From Fomes fomentarius (taxonomy: Eukaryota > Basidiomycota > Agaricomycetes > Polyporales > Polyporaceae), in contig JABYQN010000011.1 of the NCBI GenBank assembly GCA_022606135.1, positions 1-64,000 of the forward strand: a stretch of DNA of 64,000 nucleotides, given 5' to 3'. The notes under the pieces were generated by a model, which saw only the letters and a list, made by a program, of their open reading frames with translations, was not told where the DNA came from and made no database searches. Of the stretch, positions 56,076 to 64,000 are shown one piece after another. Every line of letters begins with the position of its first letter. The stretch's first letter is position 1. The position numbers were made by a program, and so were the translations under genes.

Positions 56076-59000
56076 TCAAACAGCGCAGCCGGACAAGAGC
56101 GACTGCATGCTCTCCGCGACCTTCAAGGGGTCAATGGCGTACTGCGCCCCGTCCTCGCCATCACCCGCTCCCTCCGCGTTCGCATCTCCACCCGCTACCT
56201 GTGTCTCCTGCGCTTGCCCAACGCCGTCACCGGCGACGGTGAAGGGATCAGATGATAGCGGAACGACACTTTCGTTCATCACAGGCTCTATGAACTTCCA
56301 AAACTCGGTAAAGTCCGTCTGCGCGAACACGCTCGGGTCGTACAGCTCCGAGTTCGCGCAGAGCGCCTCCAGTTCGGGATCCAACGCGATGTCGCCCAGT
56401 CCCGCCGATGACATGTCCATCTGCATCGGCATCTGCATGTACCTGTTTTCCGACTGCGGGAAGCTCTCGAGTTGGCTTTGGCTTTGGGACCCAGCGTCCG
56501 ACTGGCTGGCCTCGCTCAGGCCTGAAGTGAGGGAGGCGAGGAACTGAGAGTACATTGCGTCGTCTAACAGAGGCGTGTTCCCAAGCTCGCTGTCTGAGAA
56601 CATGTCTGACTGTTGCGAGAGCATCGCCAACAGCTCCTCTTCGGACGTCGAGCTGCTGAGTGTCTCTGCAGGCGGGAGAGGCTGCATTTCGAGCTGGTCC
56701 AGCGAGACGGTCGCGTCGGGGTCGTGAGGCTGCTCCTCGTCCATGTCCTCCTGTTGCGAGTCCCAGTCATCCGCATCCGAGGGCGTGAGTATCGGGCTGG
56801 AAGGAGGAAGAGGCGATGATGGCGGAAGGCCTGTTGATCGCCGCCTCGACTCGGGTGGAACATCTCGTAGGCCGATGTCGAACTCGCCGTCGCTACTGGC
56901 CATGGGTATTGAATCTAATGGCAGGTCCATGTCATCCGACAGTGGCTCAGAGGGCCCTTCGTCGTCTTCCTCGTCATCTTCGGGCCCCGCACCAGGCGCA
57001 GGGGCGTCAGGCATCGAGCTGGCGCTCCGTGAGCTACTCGGGTGACCAGGACGGCCCAGTGCCCGTGTACGACCGCGCACAGAACGAGACGGTGAATGGA
57101 ACGAGGCGAGTCCGCTGTAGAGGCTTGGCAGCTTGCGCGAGCTGCGTGCGCTACGAGCCTGAGTATCGGGAGTGAAGAGGGACCCGAGTTCGTCGTCGGG
57201 GTTCCTCGGTGTTGCGGGGTTGCTACTTCCGGGTCGCCGTCGTGGTGGAGTGGATGGCGGCTCGACAGCCTGCGAGGACGTAATCACGTTATGGGATGAT
57301 GAACGGGCGAGAGGCATCGCGAAGATCGGGGCCTGAGCGTCAGTTGCGATGACTGGTCTCGGAAGATGTCCAGAGCGTGGGTTGCCATTGCTACTGGTGT
57401 TTGGACGAGGGGGCGACAGTGTCGCAGGCCCATGGAATGCACGGTCCTGAATGCTCTCTGGCGGGTTCTTGTACGTCGTAGAACGTTTGCGCTTGCTTGA
57501 GCCCGACGCCTTCTCCTTCTCCTTCTTCAGCGCGGGACGCTTGCGCAATGATGACTGTGAAGGACCTCCGGGTTCAGATTGAGGATCGGTAAGGAATGTG
57601 CCGTCCGCGGCGCGGGGCAGGGTTGCAGTATTCGTCTGTGCCCATGCCGGCACCTTGTACTTCCCAGGCAGCGGAGCTCTCGTGGCCATACTCGTCGATA
57701 CTCGTCGTGGCGGAGAGGTAGAGGGTCCAGCAACGGACAGGGGCGAGAAGGTGTCCCATCCAGGGTCCGATGCAGTGTGCTGCATTGTCTGCGTCTGCTG
57801 CACGCTCTGGTTCGCAGTGCTGGCCCCATGAGACGACAGGACGGAGCCGAAGCTAGAAGAAGACTCGACAGATTTGCGAGGCCCGCTCGCCCTGCGCTTG
57901 CGCGTCGCCTCCAGGTCTCGCTCGCGTTCGTCCATGAACTGGCTCAGAGTTCGTTTACGCAGCCTGGAATTCGCATCTGAGCTGCTCATGCGAGACTGTA
58001 CAGGGTTGGCCGCAAGCGAGGTGTGGGATGCGATCGGTGTGGAAGCGGGGTGAGTATCCTGGCGTTGAAGAGCATTTCGCGGAGGAGGTGGACGAGCAAC
58101 TTCTTTACCCTTCTCTTTTCCGTCAGTCTTGCGGCGGAATGCAGTGGGGTTCACGTTTTCCTTGTCCAGGATGACAATCTCCTCGTCCTGATTCGGATCC
58201 GTCGTAGGAGGTGTAGAAGGTAAGGTGAAGTTAGCGGGAGGCGAGAGGAGTTCGGACGCAGGAGAGCTCGCAGCAGCAGAAGATGAAGGGACCTGGGCAG
58301 AGAAGAAGCTGAGAGGAGCATCGGAGTGTACACGCGGCACGAGTGTGGTTGCGGATGGAGCTATCGAAGTGGGTATCTCTGAGAGCGCAACGCTAGGGGC
58401 AGTGGCAGATGCGGACGCAAAAGGCTGAGGTGCAGCGAGGGCGCTACTGAACATTATGCTAAGTAATTGTACCAAGTCCGGATTGGGCGTGGCGTTGGTA
58501 GTTGAGTCAATAGTGCTCAGAGCCTTCATAATCTCTTGATTCTGTTGAGGATTAGCTAGCGCTGCAATGAGTAGTGTCATTGGATCCACTGCTGCCGGCA
58601 GCGGTGGTACAAGAGCCGGCTGAGAACGGGGAAGCAGGGATGGAGGGATTGGGGTCGCCGTAGATTCTGACTTGATGGTTTGGGATACAGGAGGAGTGCT
58701 GAACGGCGTAGACGTTTCCGATGCCAAATTGAGAGGCACTGACTGCTCCCTATCCTTACCCTTCTCGCCGGGCCATCGGAGAGGGTCTTTGGTGAAGAGC
58801 GCCTGGTTAGCGCGCTTCGCCTTCTTCTCGCCAGCCCACGAGTTTGCGCGAGGAAGTGGTACACGGGTGCCCTAGATGGTGGCATTGGGTATCTCTCCGT
58901 GCACGTAGGGGGTGTATATTCAAGAGGTACGTACCTCTCGCATGGAGAATATGACCTCGAGTGAGTCGTCGTGAATGCCATTACACCAGAGTGTTCCGAA

Positions 59001-59528
59001 CACGGATTGATCGTCTGTGCTTTGCAGGGCGTCGGAAATCCAGCCGTGACCAACGGCAACTCCGGGTGAGGTGCTGCTAGAGCCCCGCTGTTCTTTTTAC
59101 GGCAATAACGCGTGAGTGGTGAGTGGTGGTTTGGGAATGGTCACACGTGGGGAACTCACGAGACTCGAACGGATCGAAGACATAGACAGACCAGTCGCGA
59201 TTTCCAACGGGGACAACTTCGGGACTTGGTTCGTTGCAAGGTTAAGAAAGAGAGATGGCAAATGAGACGAAGTAGACGCACCTGGACTGGCAGATTGCCT
59301 CTAAACACGGGCGGAGGGCAACCTTGCCATATATGACTGGCCCGCTGGAACCGCCGGGGACGAGATGAGGAGGTACTATGGAGACGTCCACCTTCCTGGA
59401 GGAGCGAGCAAGGAGGTAGGGCTCCTTGGAGTTGAGGATGTACAAAGCACGGACTGGGTGGATGAGCCACAAGTTGGTTTGGGGTTAGAGGGAAAGTGGG
59501 ACGTACTGGACAGGCGACGCGTCTCCAT
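56076..59528 (-). CDS. Ams2/SPT21-type transcriptional regulator
   Basis: SPT21 and Ams2 proteins activate histone gene expression in yeasts. The N terminus rebuilt across five exons is METRRLSIRALYILNSKEPY, then YLLARSSRKVDVSIVPPHL, VIYGKVALRPCLEAICQSS, PEVVPVGNRDWSVYVFDPF and ESQQRGSSSTSPGVAVGHGW. Then come FGTLWCNGIHDDSLEVIFSM and REGTRVPLPRANSWAGEKK. This is the Ams2/SPT21 N-terminal domain: the YILN, LARS, CLEAICQSSPE, YVFDP and VAVG blocks all fall in order. The remaining 890 or so residues are in one exon: low-complexity Ser/Pro/Thr-rich sequence with basic patches (SRLRKRTLSQFMDERERD, EATRKRRASGPRK) and acidic stretches near the C terminus. No GATA zinc finger is visible, unlike S. 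pombe Ams2, so it is closer in layout to SPT21. It is probably nuclear. Confidence 0.8.
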
Positions 59529-59968
59529 TGCGTGTGCATCACACATGACACCAAGCCACACACACACAGCAGCAGAGACGCGTGGTGGCACGCGAGGAGG
59601 GGGAGATGTACGGAGAAGAGAGGATGAGTAGCCGAAGCGTGAGCATGTCTGAATCTGATCCCTTCAACGCGCGTGGTCACGTGCACCGTGTCCCGCATTT
59701 ACGCGCCGTGTCCCGTGCTCGCGTCCGCGCTCTGACTGGTACGCGACCCACGGCCGGACTTAACGTTCGTTCCATTGCTTAGGCTATTGAGATAGTAACT
59801 CCCTGCCAGGCGTCCATCATACCAGCCCGTCGCTGCTGCCGGACCAAGGACACGGCCACAACTCTCACCTGCCAGCTCTGAATTAACTCCCTCCTTCAAC
59901 TTGGGCGAATGTTACTCCTTCCACTGTCAAACCGCCTCTCCAAGTCAGTTTTGTGCTCTTTCTCCGCC
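59529..59968. promoter_or_regulatory. Divergent promoter region, SPT21-like gene and SRPK-like kinase
   Basis: 440 bases between opposed start codons. A CACGTG palindrome lies at about 59678-59683 in GGTCACGTGCACC, a possible E-box. No TATA box is evident. Confidence 0.5.
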
Positions 59969-61317
59969 ATGTCACAATCACGCTTCATTCCTTCCCGACT
60001 GGAAGAAGTGGAACACGTCGAGGATTACCAACCAGGCGGTTTACACCCAATATCCATAGGCGAAACGTTTGCCAAGGGCCGCTACAGAGTCATTCATAAA
60101 CTCGGATTTGGTGGCTCTTCCACCATCTGGATGGCACGCGACAATTTACAGGACTCGCCCCAAGGCAGGATAGTAACGCTGAAGGCAATGCGCGCAGACG
60201 CTTCGTTCAAAGCCACGGACGATCTTCCCGAATGGTTCATCCCCAGTATACTTCACGCCACCCCCGCGCCCTCCTGCATTTTCCGAACTGTTGACGATCA
60301 CTTTCTCGTGCAGGGCCCAAACGGCTCTCACAGATTCCTCGTCTCTCCATTTGCTGGTCCGAGCATCTTGTCAATGTCAGCCTGTCCAGGGAGGGTCTCT
60401 GGTAGTCGACGAATGCGGGGGGACTTGGCTAGAAGGGTGGCGAAACAGACGGCGACGGCAATACTTCACATGCATCGCGCAGGCATCGTACACGGTGGTA
60501 AGTCCCAGCGTGTTGTGAAGATAGTAACTGAAAAAAAAAATACATCTACCCAGACCTCACCACTTCAAACATCCTTTTTCGCGTGGCGGACGACGTTGTC
60601 AGATGGTCAGACGCCGAGGTTTACGCCCATCTAGGATCGCCTGAGACTGAGGAGGTCAGGACTCGTGGCGGAGAACCGCCTGGGCCTCATGCACCTGCAG
60701 AGCTCGTCGCACCCATCGACAGCTCTAAGCTCGCAGACTCGTCGCTTCTACAAGAAAGCGTTGTCATAACGGACTTCGGCCAATCCTACGTTATCCCTAG
60801 TCCGCCACATGACTACAGGGTTGGTACGGTGCTCAACTATCAATCACCAGAAACACGCTTCGATGGGCGCGCGGGCGTCGAGGCGGACGTATGGGCGCTG
60901 GGTTGTGCCATCTTTGAGATCCGTGCGGGATTCCCGCTCTTTGAACCATTCCTGGGGAGCGACACGGACATACTCAAACAAATTGTCGAAACTCTCGGAA
61001 GGTTGCCCGACCCCTGGTGGAGCTCTTTCAGCGAGCGGGGTATCTGGTATGAGGAGGATGGAGAACCGAAGAGCGCCGAGGTCGCTGGCGTTCTTTTGCG
61101 CTCTAACAAGAGCTCCATTCGTGCAAAGTTGCGCTCGATAGGCACTGAGGACGACCTGACATCTGTTGAAGGTCCGATGATAGAGAAGTCCGGGGTGAGA
61201 TTGTCAGAGGAGGAATTGGAGCTGCTGCAGGATCTCTTGGAGAGGATGCTAAAATATCGTCCTGAGGAGAGGATTGGGATGCGGGAGGTGGTCGAACATC
61301 CATGGTTCACGATGTAA
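59969..61317 (+). CDS. SRPK-like serine/threonine kinase
   Basis: A CMGC kinase of the SR-protein kinase group as found in many copies in basidiomycetes. The start MSQSRFIPSRLEEVEHVEDY follows GCC and precedes YQPGGLHPISIGETFAKGRY, the standard N-terminal SRPK motif. The Gly loop is KLGFGGSSTIWMARD and the catalytic Lys is in VTLKAMRAD. Helices lead to LHMHRAGIVHG; intron 60498-60560 joins DLTTSNILF, giving HGD instead of HRD. The spacer seen in SRPKs is short here. DFG is in VVITDFGQSYVI and APE is replaced by SPE in NYQSPETRFDG. Then come VEADVWALGCAIFEIRAG, LPDPWWSSFSERGIWYEE and the C-terminal RMLKYRPEERIGMREVVEHP. Length of about 430 residues is usual. A frame upstream of the chosen ATG exists but lacks conservation. 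Confidence 0.88.
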
Positions 61318-61965
61318 GGCGAATACTACGCGCAAATATCAGCTACAGAGACGGCAGAGACGGAGAGTATAGCCCAGAAGAATGGTCATAGCTTGGCATG
61401 GTGTAGGTCGGACAGTCATAGGCATGTGTATATAGGACACTCACAAGTCCGAGTCGGACACAATCAGGCTCATACTGCAGTACTTTCATCGTCGGAAGAG
61501 ATCTCCTCGGCAGCCTCAGATGCACGCTGCCCACCTCCGTTCTTGCCCCACTTTTACTGAGCTTTGTGTGCCTTCACCGCTTCAACCGTGTGCTTGTAGT
61601 CGTCCTGGACTCGTTCAGTCTAATGCAGACGCGTCGTGGATAGAGCGGATCCATACCGCCGCTCTTCTAGCCTAGCGTGATACGCGGTCCATGGACAAGT
61701 AGCTAATCAGCCCACGCAATCTATCCCATCTGGTGCCAACCCAACGACCGATCTTCGCTGCCGAGGGGCATATTCGCAGATACGCGTACGAAGCAGGTGG
61801 GCAAGTTTACGTTCTTCCGCAGACCGGGACACTGGCGCGCTGCGGTGGAGGCACTAATGATGATAGTTGGGTTCTATGGGTTCAAGGTACAGGTAGAGCA
61901 CTACTACGATTACAGGTTTGATGTGATCTTGTATTCGCTACACGCTACGCTTGCTGTTCGGACAG
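61318..61965. other. Intergenic between convergent kinase and aldolase genes
   Basis: About 650 bases, no gene or repeat seen. It should contain both 3' UTRs. Confidence 0.5.
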
Positions 61966-63612
61966 TTAAAGGCGGTCTGTACGGACGAGGTCAGCGTCTG
62001 GGGCGACAGTGCGGGAAAGGGTCTTACTCGTGTTTCCGAGATCCGCACACGCCTCCTTGACACGCTCCACCAGAGTCTTCTCGCCCTCGCGGACCCACAC
62101 ACGCGGGTCGTAATACTGCGCACGCACGTCAACCGCTGTCAGCTGTCAACCGCAACGATATCCCAACAACGGCATACCTTCTTGTTGGGCTTGTCGGCAC
62201 CCTCAGGGTTGCCGACCTGCGTCTGCAGGTAGCCGAATTTGTTCTGAACGAAATCCTGTGGCGCGCCCGCGACATGTGTGAGCAACAGCAACAATGCTAG
62301 GCGATCGAGTATGCCGTAAGGGAGGAGGAACATACGCGGATACCGGTGAGGTAAGCCCACTGAGTGTCGGTGTCGACGTTCATCTTGACGACGCCGTTCT
62401 GGACAGCAGTCTTGATCTCGTCCTTGGTGGAGCCGGAACCACCGTGGAAGACGAGGAAGAGAGGCTTCTTTGTCTGGCCACCGAGCTTCCCCTCCGCGTA
62501 GACTTGATGCTTATTGAGCAGCTCGGGGTGGAGACGGACGTTTCCGGGCTTGTACACGCCGTGAACGTTGCCGAAGGCGGCGGCGATGGAGAAGTTGGGG
62601 GCGATGGCAGAGAGGGCGGTGTAGATGTCCCAGATGTCCTCGGGTTGGGTGTAGAGGCGCGAGTTGTCGACGCCGGTGTTGTCGACACCGTCCTCCTCAC
62701 CGCCGGTGATGCCAATCTCCATCTCGAGCCAGAGACCAAGGGGAGCCATGCGCTTGAAGTACTGTACGCAGTGGGCGATGTTTTCCTCCTTGGACTCTTC
62801 GGAGAGGTCGAGCATGTGGGAGGAGAAGAGGGGCTCCTGATGCTGCTTGAAATAGTCCTCGTCTGCTTTGAGCATGCCATCGAACCAGGGGAGAAGCTTC
62901 TTGGCGCAGTGGTCTGAGTGAAGGATGACGGGACTGTAAAGGGCGGGCGGGGAAGAGACATGTGATTCATATGATTAATGACGGAGGAGGAGAAAGAGAG
63001 GGAGAGACGTACACGCCGTATTCCTTTGCTACTGTGCGGACGTGGTGAGCAGCGGCGATTGCGCCTGCGATGGAAGCTTGCTGCTTGTCGTTGGGAAGAC
63101 CTTTGCCGGCGAAGAAGGCGGCCCCACCCTGAGAGACTTGGATGATGATGGGCGCCTTGATGTCGCTAGAAAAATAGGGTTAATGACGGATTAGGACGAG
63201 AGTTGGGGGGATGACGGACCGGGCGGCCTCGAGAACAGAGTTGGCGACGGAGGAGGATGTGACATTCTGTGTTGGATTGTTGGATTATATGATGAGGAGT
63301 GAGGAGGATGAGAAAGACGTACGATAGCCTGTTGGATGAAGGGATGGGAGGTTAAGAGGGGATATGGAGAGATGTGTGAGATGTGTGAGATATGGGACTT
63401 ACAGGGATGGCGAACTGAAAAAAGAGCGGTGAGGACGGAGTGAAGACGGGTGGGGTGAGTAAGAGATGGGTACCTGGTTCTGCTTTGCATAGTCGAAGAG
63501 TTTGCGAACGTTGTCGCCGGTGAGGACACCAGGCTTGTGGGGACGGAGTGAGGATGTGGGAGAGATGAAGGGAGTAGAGGGTACGCACAGGAACGATATC
63601 GAGGACACCCAT
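61966..63612 (-). CDS. FBA1: Fructose-bisphosphate aldolase, class II
   Basis: A zinc-dependent glycolytic and gluconeogenic enzyme splitting fructose 1,6-bisphosphate into DHAP and glyceraldehyde 3-phosphate. Spliced by eye: MGVLDIVP; PGVLTGDNVRKLFDYAKQNQ; FAIP (a 12-nt exon, 63413-63424); AI (a 6-nt exon, 63323-63328); NVTSSSVANSVLEAAR; DIKAPIIIQVSQGGAAFFAG; and ASIAGAIAAAHHVRTVAKEY. Zinc and catalytic residues lie in VILHSDHCAKKLLPW, FGNVHGVYKPGNVRLHPEL and LVFHGGSGSTKDEI. Then KMNVDTDTQWAYLTGIR and YYDPRVWVREGEKTLVERVK follow. The last intron (61977-62027) leads to an 11-nt exon (61966-61976), so the protein ends LGNTNRL, as in other fungal aldolases. Without this intron a longer, unconserved tail would result. 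The gene has many introns for a strongly expressed enzyme. Confidence 0.95.
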
Positions 63613-64000
63613 GGTAGGTTGTGTGTGAGGAAAGGAGAGATGGAGAACGATATCGATGTCGGAGAGGGTAGGCAAGGCTGAGGCTGAGGCTGGAGGCTGG
63701 AGGCTGGAGTGGGTATCGATGACGCTGGGAATCGGGAGAGGGATCTCCGCCGGAGCGGCGCCCCTTCCGCTCCGTTCTCTCTCCCTCTCTCTGATCTCTG
63801 CATACACACCACTCACCACAGACAACGCACACGGCTCAAATTGCAAGCGGCGAGAAGACTGGCTGACGCCTGCTCGGCCTCAATGAGACTGGTAAAGGTT
63901 GAAGAGGCGGAGGATGTGTTGATGATTGAAAGAAGGTGCGAGTGCAACGGACGCGATCTTGTGCGTAGGCGCTGACTGGGGATCTCACCCAGAAAGGGAA
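63613..64000. other. Aldolase 5' flank to the window end
   Basis: The plus strand has a GAGGCTGAGGCTGGAGGCTGG-type repeat at about 63680-63707 and a C+T-rich stretch at 63770-63795. No gene is seen; it should carry the FBA1 promoter. A neighbouring gene could begin beyond 64000. Confidence 0.45.

Overview
The window reads as nuclear DNA of a filamentous basidiomycete, probably an agaricomycete such as a polypore. Nearly every gene is split by GT..AG introns of about 50-65 nt. Intergenic spaces are short in the right two thirds. Several proteins are of basidiomycete type: a DUF4470-MYND protein, an SRPK-like kinase with HGD in place of HRD, a repeat-family kinase remnant and a large reducing polyketide synthase. 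No rRNA, tRNA, CRISPR array or prokaryotic operon was seen. All gene models were spliced by eye.

Region 1, 1-22.7 kb, is gene-poor and looks like a small secondary-metabolism locus. It holds the 3' part of an ACS-family MFS permease (1-1352), a DHA2-type MFS exporter (7485-9933), a reducing polyketide synthase with order KS-AT-DH-linker-KR-ACP (13849-20651), and convergent to it a zinc-dependent medium-chain alcohol dehydrogenase (21002-22699, minus). Two stretches of 6.1 and 3.9 kb inside this region carry no gene I can support.

Region 2, 23-32 kb, holds the chitin synthase activator Skt5/Chs4 with Sel1 repeats and a C-terminal CaaX box (23076-25701), a kinase pseudogene broken by an in-frame stop (26181-26954), a 1.5 kb repeat-bearing stretch with a perfect 14-bp hairpin, and a BTB plus CAP-Gly protein (28474-32054, minus).

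Region 3, 32-64 kb, is compact and largely housekeeping: condensin subunit Cnd1 (32328-37117), a DUF4470/MYND protein (38109-41949, minus), a secreted purine nucleoside permease-family protein (42592-43784, minus), the exomer subunit Chs5 (44350-46021, minus), the Mediator kinase Cdk8/Ssn3 (46156-47752), an OPT oligopeptide transporter (47860-50392, minus), an uncharacterised gene (50840-51524, minus), ribosomal protein L10 (53132-53953, minus), a small Cys-rich tail protein (55142-55567), an Ams2/SPT21-type regulator (56076-59528, minus), an SRPK-like kinase (59969-61317) and class II fructose-bisphosphate aldolase (61966-63612, minus).

Two genes for chitin synthase delivery and activation (Skt5/Chs4 and Chs5) lie 19 kb apart. 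The exporter, the polyketide synthase and Skt5 each contain one site where exactly one base seems to be missing from an otherwise intact conserved reading frame. Because the same kind of lesion occurs in three unrelated genes, I favour assembly indels over real pseudogenes.
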